DNA of 64,000 nt from DASZIT01 sp963709665 (lineage in GTDB: Bacteria > Actinomycetota > Acidimicrobiia > Acidimicrobiales > RAAP-2): positions 45,970-109,969 of the forward strand of contig CAVPWU010000008.1 in the NCBI GenBank assembly GCA_963709665.1, written 5' to 3'. Every line of letters starts with the position of its first letter. Position 1 is the first letter of the stretch. Positions 42,436 to 50,343 of the stretch are shown here, one piece after another. The position numbers were made by a program, and so were the translations under genes. Under the pieces are notes generated by a model. That model was not told where the DNA came from, did no database searches, and saw only the letters and a list, made by a program, of their open reading frames with translations.

Positions 42436-43122
42436 ATGACCGAAGCGCTCCAGGCCGACCGGGACGGGCCCACCGTCCCCCGGGCCCCGGCCACCGGCGG
42501 GCGCCGGCTGACCGCCGAGGAGCGGCGGAGCCAGCTCTTCGACGTGGCCCTCGCCCTGTTCGCCGAGCGCGGCTTCGCCGCCACCACCATGGACGACATC
42601 GCCGAGGCGGCCGGTGTCACCAAGCCGCTGGTGTACCAGCACTTCGACTCCAAGCGGGCCCTCTACCTCGAGCTGATGGACGTGTTCTCGCTCCAGCTGG
42701 TGGAGCGGATCGTGGCGGCCACCAGCCAGGCTCCGGGGCCGCGGGAGCAGGTGGGGATGGGCATGGCCGCCTACTTCGAGATGATGGTCGGCAACGAGCA
42801 GGCCTTCCACCTCCTCTACGGGAGGGACGCCCCCGACGACCCCGAGCTCGGCGAGGCGCTGCGGCGGGTGGAGGACACCATCGCCCAGGCCATCGACCCC
42901 CTCATCGACGCCGACCTCGACCCCGAGCACCGGCTGCTGCTGGCGTACGGGGTGGTGGGGATGGCCGAGGGGGCCACCCGCCACTGGATCGAAGGCCGGA
43001 CCCGACGCCCCTCCCCGACGGGGGCCGACGGCCGGGACGCCACCGCCGAGGAGGCGGCACGGCTGGCCGCCCAGGTGGCGGCGCTGGCCTGGGGCGGCCT
43101 CCGCCAGGTCCACCGGGTCTGA
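42436..43122 (+). CDS. TetR/AcrR-family transcriptional regulator
   Basis: The 228-residue protein has a clear TetR HTH at about 25-70 (RRSQLFDVALALFAERGFAATTMDDIAEAAGVTKPLVYQHFDSKRALY split across helices 1-3). Its C-terminal ligand domain (MAAYFEMMVGNEQAFHLLYGRDAP) resembles TetR_C regulators common in actinobacteria. The target is unknown; neither neighbour is an obvious efflux pump. ATG at 42436 is chosen from the leaderless hexamer. It converges on the anti-sigma gene. Confidence 0.88.
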   Translation: MTEALQADRDGPTVPRAPATGGRRLTAEERRSQLFDVALALFAERGFAATTMDDIAEAAGVTKPLVYQHFDSKRALYLELMDVFSLQLVERIVAATSQAPGPREQVGMGMAAYFEMMVGNEQAFHLLYGRDAPDDPELGEALRRVEDTIAQAIDPLIDADLDPEHRLLLAYGVVGMAEGATRHWIEGRTRRPSPTGADGRDATAEEAARLAAQVAALAWGGLRQVHRV

Positions 43123-43149
43123 CCAAGACGGACGGCGGGCGGCCGGGGC

Positions 43150-44015
43150 TCAGGCCTGGACGGTGCCTTCCACCAGCGGCTTGTGGGTGGGTTGGGCCAC
43201 CCCGCCCTCCTGCTCGGCGGTGATGGCGAACGCCTCCACCTTGGCCCCCGAGTCGAAGGTGAAGGTGGCGACCTTCGGGTCGGAGCCCAGCACACCGAGC
43301 GACACCAGCTGCCCGTCGATCGACGCCCACAGCTGGTAGGTCTCCTGGCTGGGGAGGGCGGCCATCCCCTGGGGAATCACGAAGCCGGTGCCCGACGCGT
43401 CGAGGACCAGGGTGACGGTGGCGTCCCTGGGGGCGGTCGAGGTGTCGGTGGGGGTCAGCTGCACCCGCTGGGTGGACGGGTCCTCCAGGGCGACCTGCGC
43501 CGCCTGGGTGACGGTCTGGTGGGGGGAGCTGAGGGCGCTCACCTGGTGGTTGAGGTGGTGGACCTGCACCCCGAGGACCAGGGCGGCCACGGCGGCGGCG
43601 ATGGCCACCACGGTGGCGGCGGCCGTCGTCCACCCTCCCCGCCGGTGGGCGCGCGCTCGATGGGGACGACCTCGGCCACGGCCGGGCCGGGATCCACGGA
43701 CGGGGCCGGCGCCTCGGGCGCCCCGGTCCGGTCGGGGACGTCGAGGCGGGCGGCCAGGCGGTCCCACGACGGGGCCGGCACCGGCTCCAGTCGCTCGGCG
43801 ATCCGGTCCCAGAGCTCGCCGGGGGCGTCCCCGCCCGAATTGGCCATCAGCCCGGCCACCTCATGGTGGCGGGCCACCTCGGCGGAGCACCGGACGCAGG
43901 TGCGGAGGTGCTCCTCGACCAGGGCCGCCTCCTCGGGTTCGAGGGCGTCGAGGGCGTAGGCCCCCAGGAGCTCCTCGATCTCGGCCTCGGTGGGGCCCAC
44001 CGGCGGCCCGGTCAC
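43150..44015 (-). pseudogene. RskA-like anti-sigma factor, single-base frameshift
   Basis: The N-terminal half carries a ZAS zinc-binding anti-sigma domain (EEHLRTCVRCSAEVARHHEVAGLM, H-x3-C-x2-C). It runs on to VVPIERAPTGG. A transmembrane helix (AAATVVAIAAAVAALVLGV) and the extracytoplasmic RskA domain (QTYQLWAS-like LPSQETYQLWASIDG, LGSDPKVATFTFDSGAKVEAFAIT) follow in another frame. One base added to the CCCC run at 43637-43640 gives TGGGGWTTAAATVV and a 288-residue protein. The GTG overlaps the sigma gene stop (GTGA). If real, the break would release the sigma factor. Confidence 0.85.
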
Positions 44016-44593
44016 GACTCCACCCCGGCGGGCTCGACGCCCCGCTCGGCCAGGTTGACCCGCAGCTGCCCCAGGCCCACCCGGATCCGGCTCTTGATGG
44101 TCCCCTCGGGGGTCCCCAGCATCGTCGCCACCTCCCGGTAGGTGTGCCCGCCGAAGTAGGCCAGCTCGATGGGTTGGCGGAGGTCGGCGGGCAGCGAGCC
44201 CAGGGCCTCCTTGACCTGCTCGGCCACGGCCAGGTCCCACACCTGGTGCTCGAGGTCGTAGCCGGCGGTCGCCGTCTCACGGGTGGTCCGGTCCTCCCGG
44301 CGCTTCCGGGCCGTCTCCGAGCGGATGAAGTCGACCGACTTGCCGTGGGTCCGGGCGAGGAGGAAGGAGCGGAGGGTGCCGCGCTGGGCGTCGAACTTCT
44401 CCGGGCGTTGCCAGAGGTCGAGGAAGACCTCCTGGGTGATCTCCTCGGCGGGCGGGTCGGACCGGAGGATCCGTCGGGCCAGCGAGTGGACCGCCCCCCC
44501 GTGCCGCCGGTAGGCCTCGGCCAGGGCGGGCTGGTGGTAGCGGGCGATGGCCACCACCAGGTTGGCGTCGCTCGCCAGTTCGGTGTCGATCAT
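44012..44593 (-). CDS. sigK: ECF RNA polymerase sigma factor, SigK-like
   Basis: The 193-residue protein has sigma region 2 (LAEAYRRHGGAVHSLARRILRSDPPAEEITQEVFLDLWQRPEKF) and region 4 (LPADLRQPIELAYFGGHTYREVATMLGTPEGTIKSRIRVGLGQLR). It lacks other domains, as expected for an ECF sigma. It is coupled by GTGA to an RskA-type anti-sigma gene, the SigK/RskA arrangement. ATG at 44593 is preferred to GTG at 44719: the extra 42 codons have unusually low third-position GC and contain a promoter-like element at 44605-44632. The divergent copper and ferritin-like genes are its likely targets. Confidence 0.85.
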   Translation of the reverse strand: MIDTELASDANLVVAIARYHQPALAEAYRRHGGAVHSLARRILRSDPPAEEITQEVFLDLWQRPEKFDAQRGTLRSFLLARTHGKSVDFIRSETARKRREDRTTRETATAGYDLEHQVWDLAVAEQVKEALGSLPADLRQPIELAYFGGHTYREVATMLGTPEGTIKSRIRVGLGQLRVNLAERGVEPAGVES

Positions 44594-44604
44594 GTCGACA
44601 CGGT

Positions 44605-44632
44605 CTTCGTCGCCACCGGGGTGCCCGGATGA
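44605..44632 (-). promoter_or_regulatory. Predicted SigK-type promoter of the sigma factor gene (autoregulation)
   Basis: Reading leftward, TCATCC (44632-44627), 16 bases, then ACGAAG (44610-44605), 11 bases before the sigma ATG. It matches the element before the divergent copper gene and resembles the published mycobacterial SigK pattern (CCATCC / CCGAAT). Confidence 0.55.
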
Positions 44633-44814
44633 CCGAGCCGTCGACGGTGGGTCACCGGCCGGCCGGCGACCGTCGGTGGGCCCGGTCCCCGTTCCTCCCG
44701 GGCCGGTGTCGGTGGTCACGGGAAGAACCTACCCACCTGGGTCACCTTCCACCCGATGGAGGTCGGGAAAGCGGCAGGCCGGCGCCGCCCATCGGGACGC
44801 TTCTCGACGTTCCG

Positions 44815-44842
44815 TCATCCATCCCGCCGATCAGTTCCGAAG
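44815..44842 (+). promoter_or_regulatory. Predicted SigK-type promoter of the cupredoxin operon
   Basis: TCATCC (44815-44820), 16 bases, CCGAAG (44837-44842), then 8 bases to the ATG at 44851. The spacing fits a leaderless transcript starting at or just before the start codon. Confidence 0.58.
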
Positions 44843-44850
44843 CCCTGCCG

Positions 44851-45321
44851 ATGATCGACCCCACCACCGCACCCCGACCGAGCCGGCCCCACCGCGGCGC
44901 CTCCCGGCCTTTCCGCCCCTCGGAGGGTCGCCCGTCCCGGAGGGGGCGGTGGGTGGCCGTGGCGCTCCTCGGCGCCGCCCTCGGACTGGCGGCCTGCTCC
45001 TCCTCGGGTGCCGGCTCCTCCGCCCCCACCACCACGGGCAGCCCGTCGTCCGGGGCCGGGTCGGCCTCGGCCGGCACCTCGATCACCATCCGGAACTTCG
45101 CCTTCTCCCCCATGGACCTCACCGTGTCCCCCGGCGCCACCGTCTCGGTCACCAACAAGGACGGGGTCGCCCACACGGTCACCGGGAAGTCGGGGGCCTT
45201 CAACACCGGTGACGTCCCGCCCGGGAAGACCGTGACCTTCACCGCACCCATGAAGGCCGGGTCCTATCCCTACTACTGCGACATCCACCAGTACATGACC
45301 GGGACCCTCACCGTCTCCTGA
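44851..45321 (+). CDS. Cupredoxin (plastocyanin/azurin-like) lipoprotein
   Basis: This 156-residue exported protein has an unusually long basic leader (about 30 residues), then a hydrophobic segment ending in the lipobox LAAC, a Ser/Thr/Gly linker and a blue-copper domain. Copper ligands are visible: His in VAHTVTG, then Cys, His and Met in YYCDIHQYM. It is a small periplasmic or surface electron carrier or copper-binding protein. It is the first gene rightward from the ECF sigma locus, with a predicted SigK-type promoter, and 73 bases ahead of the ferritin-like pair. Confidence 0.87.
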   Translation: MIDPTTAPRPSRPHRGASRPFRPSEGRPSRRGRWVAVALLGAALGLAACSSSGAGSSAPTTTGSPSSGAGSASAGTSITIRNFAFSPMDLTVSPGATVSVTNKDGVAHTVTGKSGAFNTGDVPPGKTVTFTAPMKAGSYPYYCDIHQYMTGTLTVS

Positions 45322-45394
45322 CCCGGCGGCCCGACCGCCCCCCTCTCACCAGCATCAGCACCACCCCCAACCCCCACCCACAAGGAGGCACACC

Positions 45395-46300
45395 ATGCGA
45401 GGACGGCTGAAGGAACGCCGCCGAACGGCGCTCGATGAGGGCACCGAGGAACTCGACCCGCGGGCCATGGCCACGCTGATCGAGCAGTCCGCCGACGTCC
45501 ACCACGACGCCATGGTCGCCACCGGCGACTCCCTGGCCGAGCTGGTGGAAGCGGGCCACGAGTCCCGGGCCCACGGTCCGGTGGTCCACGAGGAGTCGCG
45601 GGAGGTGGCGGCCCGACGGGCCCGGTCGATGACCGGGGTTGCCTTCGGGGGAGGCCTGCTGGCCGCCGCCGGCATCGGTGCCGCCCTCCAGGGTCTGTTC
45701 GCCTCCGACGCCTTCGCCGGCTCGGCCACCGACGTGCAGATCCTCCAGACCGCCTCCTCCATCGAGGTCCTGGCCGTGAGCACCTACAAGACGGCGCTCA
45801 CCCTGCCGTTCATCGGGGGCGCCTCCGCCAACCCGGTGGTCAAGGCGTTCGCCACCACCACCATGCAGCAGCACTCCCAGCACCTGGCGGCGTTCAACAG
45901 CGCCATCACCACCCTGGGGGGCAAGCCGCAGACCAACCCCGACCCCGCCCTGGCCAAGGTGGTCGCCGCCGCCGTACCCGGGCTCACCGGTCCCGGACCG
46001 GTGGTGGCCCTGGCGCTGGAGCTCGAGCAGGGAGCCACCGAGACCTACGTGGCCGACGTGGCCGCCCTGTCCGACGCCAACGCCAAGAAGGTGACCGCCT
46101 CCATCATGGGGGTCGAGGCCCAGCACGCCTCCGTCCTCCTGGCCGTCCAGGCGCTGCTCAACGCCAACGCCCCGCAGCTCATCACCCTCGCCGCCGGGAA
46201 CGTGGCCAACCTGCCGGCCGCCGCCGGCTCGGTGGGCTTCCCCCAGGCGTTCATCCTCACCGACCAGGCCCGCCCGGCCACCGAAGGAGCACTCTCATGA
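45395..46300 (+). CDS. Exported ferritin-like domain protein, first of a pair
   Basis: The 301-residue protein has about 77 cytosolic residues rich in Arg, Glu and His, one hydrophobic segment (MTGVAFGGGLLAAAGIGAAL) and a four-helix ferritin-like domain (PF13668-like). The likely di-iron ligands are Glu in SSIEVLAVSTYK, His-x2-His in QQHSQHLAAF, Glu in ELEQGATETY and Glu-x2-His in GVEAQHASVL. It probably stores, oxidises or senses iron outside the membrane. AAGGAGG lies upstream of the ATG. Its stop overlaps the next gene by 4 bases (ATGA). Confidence 0.83.
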   Translation: MRGRLKERRRTALDEGTEELDPRAMATLIEQSADVHHDAMVATGDSLAELVEAGHESRAHGPVVHEESREVAARRARSMTGVAFGGGLLAAAGIGAALQGLFASDAFAGSATDVQILQTASSIEVLAVSTYKTALTLPFIGGASANPVVKAFATTTMQQHSQHLAAFNSAITTLGGKPQTNPDPALAKVVAAAVPGLTGPGPVVALALELEQGATETYVADVAALSDANAKKVTASIMGVEAQHASVLLAVQALLNANAPQLITLAAGNVANLPAAAGSVGFPQAFILTDQARPATEGALS

Positions 46301-47079
46301 GGCGACGCACACCCACCCCCGAGGTCATGGCCATCTCGGAGCACGAGCTCACCGTGATGACCCGTGAGCTCGACGACCTCCACAACGACGTCGGCATGCC
46401 CGCCATGCACCGGGCCGTCGACCAGTGGAACGAACGCACCCGGAGCTCCCGCCGGGGCTTCCTCATCGGTGCCGGAGCGGTGGCCGGCGGTGCCCTGTTG
46501 GCCGCCTGCTCGTCGGGCTCGTCGAGCTCCACCACCACGACCACCAAGGCGGCGGCCGGCGGCGGAGTCGCCAGCCTGACCGGGGACCTGGCGGTGGCCG
46601 GACTGGCCGCCAGCCTCGAGAACCTGGCGGTGGCCGCCTACGGCGACGTCCTCACCGCCGCCGGGGCCAACAAGCTGGGCACCGTCCCGCCGGCGGTGGC
46701 CACCTTCGTCACCACCGTGAAGGGCCAGCACGCCCAGCACGCCCAGGCCTGGAACGCGGCCATCGTGGCGTCCGGCCACCATGCGGTCACCGAGCCGGAC
46801 CCGGTGCTGACCCCGGTCATCAACGCCGACTTCGCCAAGGTCACCGACGTCACCGGGGCCGCCCAGCTGGCCCTGATGCTCGAGAACGTGGCGTCGCAGA
46901 CCTATCAGACCGCGGTGTCGGCGGTGAAGGCCGACTCCTCGATCAAGGTGGCGGCCAGCATCCAGCCGGTGGAGATGCAGCACGCCGCCATCCTCTACTT
47001 CGTGCTCGGGCAGTACCCGGTGCCCAACGCCTTCAACCCCACCAACGACGCCCGCACGCTCAGCGACATCCAGCGCTGA
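46297..47079 (+). CDS. Tat-exported ferritin-like lipoprotein, second of a pair
   Basis: The 260-residue protein has a 47-residue cytosolic N-terminus and then a twin-arginine signal (SRRGFLIGAGAVAGG) ending in the lipobox LLAAC. A Ser/Thr linker and a ferritin-like four-helix domain with the same ligand order as its neighbour follow: SLENLAVAAYG, HAQHAQAW, LENVASQTY and EMQHAAILY. The Tat route suggests that the metal centre is loaded before export. It is translationally coupled to the first ferritin-like gene. Confidence 0.85.
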   Translation: MRRRTPTPEVMAISEHELTVMTRELDDLHNDVGMPAMHRAVDQWNERTRSSRRGFLIGAGAVAGGALLAACSSGSSSSTTTTTKAAAGGGVASLTGDLAVAGLAASLENLAVAAYGDVLTAAGANKLGTVPPAVATFVTTVKGQHAQHAQAWNAAIVASGHHAVTEPDPVLTPVINADFAKVTDVTGAAQLALMLENVASQTYQTAVSAVKADSSIKVAASIQPVEMQHAAILYFVLGQYPVPNAFNPTNDARTLSDIQR

Positions 47080-47448
47080 CGGCGGCGGATCCTCCCCGGG
47101 GCGAACCCCCGCATCGCCTCGTGGGGTGGACGACGGCCGGCTCCCCGGAGCCGGCCGTCGTCGCGCCGGGAAACGCCTCCGGGGTCGCCGGCGCCCGCTC
47201 CCAGGACGCCGTCAACACCCGTCCCACCGTGGTCCCGGCTGGTCCGTACCCCGTCCCGGGAGGCGGCGGCGGGGACTGCTCCGACAGCCGCGTCCGGGGA
47301 ACGGTTCCGACCTCCCGGATTGTCGGACGGAGTCGACGGTCCTCCGGCGTCACAACCGCCCGTGGAGGCACCGGTTCCGAGCCCGACGCGGCACTGGCAC
47401 TGACACCACCTGCTTAAGCGGCCCGTCCCCCATGCCGATGAACAGGGC
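47080..47448. other. Intergenic region before the diguanylate cyclase
   Basis: This 369-base gap starts with a strong palindromic hairpin (47131-47160). The rest has no recognisable gene, and the rightward frames across it lack domains. A promoter for the GGDEF gene should be in its right half, but no clear -35/-10 pair is seen. Confidence 0.45.
47131..47160 (+). terminator. Probable terminator hairpin after the ferritin-like operon
   Basis: A 14-bp perfect stem (CGACGGCCGGCTCC with GGAGCCGGCCGTCG) with only two bases between the arms starts 52 bases after the stop. No T-tract follows. Confidence 0.5.
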
Positions 47449-48999
47449 ATGAGCGGAGCGGGGGGCCCTCCGGCGGACGACACGCCGGCGCGAGTGGAGG
47501 GGCCCACGCCCCTCGACGACGCCGAACGGTGGCAACGGGGATGGATCCGGTTCCGCACCCGGCCCACCGGCGCCTCGACCAGAAGCCTGACCGTGACGGT
47601 GGCCACCCTCAGCATGGTCACCCCGCTGTTCCTGGTGGCCACGGTGATCTACCAGCCGCACCTCCGTAGCGCCGGCGCCCTGGTGGCGGCCCTGATCCTC
47701 TTCGTGCTCGTCACCGCCTTCAGTGTGCACGCCTCGATGCTGGGACGCCAGGGGCGCTTCGACGAGCTGAGCCCGACCCGCAACCTGCTGATGGTGAGCC
47801 TGGCGGTCGTCGAGTTCGGGCTGTTCGGTGCCGCCCTCGGCATCCACGGCGGCGCCCTCCTGCTCATGCCGTGCACCGCCTTTCTGGTGGCCGCCTGGAT
47901 GGGCAACGGGGGGATGATCCTGGCGACCTGGGTGGTGCTGGTGGCCACCGTCGGGGCGGTGGCCGGGACGCAGGTACCTTCCGCCGAGGCCTGGTGGCTC
48001 ACCGTCGTGTTCACCGGGACCGCCGCGCTCATGGCCATCGCCACCGACCGCGCGCTCCGGATGTCGCTGCACGGCGTGAACCGCAACCAGTCGCTGGCCA
48101 CCCTGGCCTCGTTCGCCGGGACGCTCAGCCACTGGCCCGACGACCTCCTCCCCATCGCCGCTCCGCTGGCCGAGGCCCTCGATGTGGACCGCTACGCCGT
48201 GCTGGCCCGCTACTACGAGGTGTTCCATCCGGTGTTGTCGTGGCCGGACGCCGACTGGCCGGACGCCGACCAGTTGGGCGATCTGGCCAACCGGGCCGCC
48301 CTCTCCGGGACGGGAGCCGCCGCCAATGGGCTGGTGGCGGCGGCCTCGCACGCCGGCACCGTCGACATCGTGGTGGTGGTGCCGGCCCTGTCGGTGCTGC
48401 ACGTCCCGGTGGACCCGATCCTGTTGAGCACCGGCGCCGCCCTGCTGGCCGCCATGTGTGACCGGGCCCGGCTGATGGCCGACCTGGTCGACCTGGCCAA
48501 CACCGACCACCTCACCGGGGCCGCCAACCGTCGCCGCCTGTTCGAAGTCCTCGACAACGACCTGACGCGGGCCCGGCGCAGTGGGAGGCCCCTGGCCATC
48601 GCCATCCTGGACCTCGACAACTTCAAGCGCTACAACGACGACAACGGGCACGGCGCCGGCGACAAGCTGCTGCGGCGGTTCGTCGACAGCGTCACCGCCC
48701 GCATCCGGGCCCAGGACCTGCTGGCCCGCTACGGCGGTGAGGAGTTCTGCATCGTGCTCCCCGAGACCGACGCCGACGGGGCGCGGGAGCTGGTGGAGGC
48801 CGTCCGTTGCTGGGTGGAGTCCGACGTCGGCGGGGGCGGGGTCACCTTCTCGGCGGGGGTGGCGGCCTGGGACGGGGCCGAATCGCTCGACTCGCTCATC
48901 CTGCGGGCCGACACCAACCTGTACCGGGCCAAGTCCGACGGTCGCAACCGGGTGGTGGCCTCGGTGGAGACCGAGGGGCCGGCGACGCTGGCCGGATAG
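47449..48999 (+). CDS. Membrane-associated diguanylate cyclase (GGDEF domain)
   Basis: The 516-residue protein has an N-terminal membrane region with about six hydrophobic segments (residues 40-195) and a GAF-like middle part (about 215-330). The C-terminal GGDEF domain shows LANTDHLTGAANRRRLFEVL, DLDNFKRYNDDNGHGAGDKLLRRF and the active-site RYGGEEFCIVL. The intact GGEEF sequence suggests real cyclic-di-GMP synthesis. No EAL domain is attached. ATG at 47449; it follows the ferritin-like operon but is separated by a hairpin, so it is probably independent. Confidence 0.9.
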   Translation: MSGAGGPPADDTPARVEGPTPLDDAERWQRGWIRFRTRPTGASTRSLTVTVATLSMVTPLFLVATVIYQPHLRSAGALVAALILFVLVTAFSVHASMLGRQGRFDELSPTRNLLMVSLAVVEFGLFGAALGIHGGALLLMPCTAFLVAAWMGNGGMILATWVVLVATVGAVAGTQVPSAEAWWLTVVFTGTAALMAIATDRALRMSLHGVNRNQSLATLASFAGTLSHWPDDLLPIAAPLAEALDVDRYAVLARYYEVFHPVLSWPDADWPDADQLGDLANRAALSGTGAAANGLVAAASHAGTVDIVVVVPALSVLHVPVDPILLSTGAALLAAMCDRARLMADLVDLANTDHLTGAANRRRLFEVLDNDLTRARRSGRPLAIAILDLDNFKRYNDDNGHGAGDKLLRRFVDSVTARIRAQDLLARYGGEEFCIVLPETDADGARELVEAVRCWVESDVGGGGVTFSAGVAAWDGAESLDSLILRADTNLYRAKSDGRNRVVASVETEGPATLAG

Positions 49000-49079
49000 G
49001 GCGGGCGGTCAGCGCGCCGGTCGGGGTCCCCCTTGGGGCGGTGTCGTCGACGTGGGGCCGGGTCGGGGTGGACGACCGG

Positions 49080-49223
49080 AGCTTCCACTACCTCGCCCCC
49101 CGAGCCGGTGGTGTCGATCACCTCGTCGTCGGTGGGGACCTGGCGCATGCCCGCCCGGTCGTTGGTGTCCAGGGTCCGGAAGTAGCGGGCCTTGAGCTGC
49201 TTGATCGCCTCGATGTCGTCCAC
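49080..49223 (-). pseudogene. Remnant of a SnoaL-like/NTF2-fold protein (N-terminal fragment)
   Basis: Leftward from 49223 the frame reads MDDIEAIKQLKARYFRTLD and then GMRQVPTDDEVIDTTGSGGEVVE. This is the first 47 residues of a typical SnoaL-like polyketide-cyclase-family protein, whose full length is about 140-160. After that the sequence becomes Pro/Arg-rich without domain content. It is a 3'-truncated relic in the gap between the GGDEF gene and the di-iron protein. Confidence 0.6.
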
Positions 49224-49376
49224 GTCAGGACCCCGCCGCCCGCCGGTGGATCGATGTCGAGCGCCGGCCGCTCACCGTCTCGGACGTCCTGGCCTCGGTG
49301 GGCATCTCGAGCTCCCCTCCCGCGTCGTCGTCCCCGGTCCCCGGGTCCACGCCCGACGGAGTGCGACCTCCGGGGG

Positions 49377-49403
49377 ACATCCCGACCCGGAGCGGCTCCG
49401 AAG
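49377..49403 (+). promoter_or_regulatory. Possible SigK-type promoter of the di-iron protein at 49411
   Basis: ACATCC (49377-49382), 15 bases, CCGAAG (49398-49403), then 7 bases to the ATG. This is the same element as at the sigma locus but with spacing one base shorter. Confidence 0.4.
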
Positions 49404-49410
49404 AACAGGC

Positions 49411-50193
49411 ATGAGCTTCGACATCGACCAGTACCGACAGATCTCCGCCAAGCTGGCCGTCGACGACATCGACTTCGACGCCTTCCGGGACCGGCCGCTG
49501 CCCGCCGACGCCCTCCGGTGCCTGCGGTACATGCACGACGTGGAGAACCACACCGTCTGCTACCTCCGGGACGTCCTGGTCACCCGGGCCCACCGCGACC
49601 CCGACGTCACCTCGTTCCTCACCTTCTGGAACTACGAGGAGTACTGGCACGGCGAGGCCATCGCCAGCGTGCTGGCCGCCCACGACGAGGACGCCGGCAC
49701 CGGCCGCATCGCCGCCCTCCGCCAGCGCCTGCCCAAGCGGGACGCCTGGCGGCCGCTCACCTTCCAGCTCGGGTCGGCCCTCACCCCCCACCTCACCGCC
49801 GTCCACATGACCTGGGGGGCGGTCAACGAGTGGACCACCCAGGCCGCCTACGCCCAGCTGGCCAAGCGGGCCGACCACCCGGTCCTCTCCGACCTCCTGC
49901 GCCGCATCATGAAACAAGAGGGTCGGCACATCGACTTCTACGTCTCCCAGGCCAAGGGCCGGCTGTCGGAGAGCCGGGCGGCCCAGCGGCTGACCCGGTG
50001 GGCACTCCGCCGGTTCTGGGCGCCGGTGGGTAGCGGCGTCATGCCGGAGGAGGAGGTCAACTTCATCAGCCGGTACCTCTTCGGGGACGAGGAGGGCCTG
50101 ACCATGGCCGATCGCATCGACCGCCGGGTCGACCGGCTCCCCGGACTCGGCGGGCTGGACCTGATGCGCGGCGCGGTGGCCCTGGCCGCCTGA
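49411..50193 (+). CDS. Ferritin-like di-iron protein (acyl-ACP desaturase-like fold)
   Basis: The 260-residue soluble protein has two carboxylate-histidine motifs of a di-iron four-helix bundle: NYEEYWHGEA in helix 2 and KQEGRHIDFYVSQAK in helix 4. Between them are VNEWTTQAAY and DVENHTVCYL, which may supply the other Glu ligands. It resembles the ferritin-like/desaturase superfamily proteins of unknown substrate in actinobacteria. No membrane segments or signal are seen. It lacks a Shine-Dalgarno but has a SigK-like element directly upstream. Confidence 0.75.
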   Translation: MSFDIDQYRQISAKLAVDDIDFDAFRDRPLPADALRCLRYMHDVENHTVCYLRDVLVTRAHRDPDVTSFLTFWNYEEYWHGEAIASVLAAHDEDAGTGRIAALRQRLPKRDAWRPLTFQLGSALTPHLTAVHMTWGAVNEWTTQAAYAQLAKRADHPVLSDLLRRIMKQEGRHIDFYVSQAKGRLSESRAAQRLTRWALRRFWAPVGSGVMPEEEVNFISRYLFGDEEGLTMADRIDRRVDRLPGLGGLDLMRGAVALAA

Positions 50194-50343
50194 GCTGAGC
50201 GGGCCCTGCCACGGCCTTCCCCCGGGAGGGGCGCAGAATCCTGACCAAGCCGGTAAGGTATCGGGGCCGGCGCGAGGGCGCCGGTGGGCGACCACCCGGC
50301 GCCGGTCCCCGACCGGACGGGTAGGGATCGCGAGGGAGCTGTC

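Noticed and set aside
44012..44719. Longer sigma-factor start at GTG 44719
   Set aside because: The 42-codon extension has low third-position GC, lacks family similarity and would place the promoter-like element inside the gene. TAGGTT 6 bases before that GTG is a caveat.
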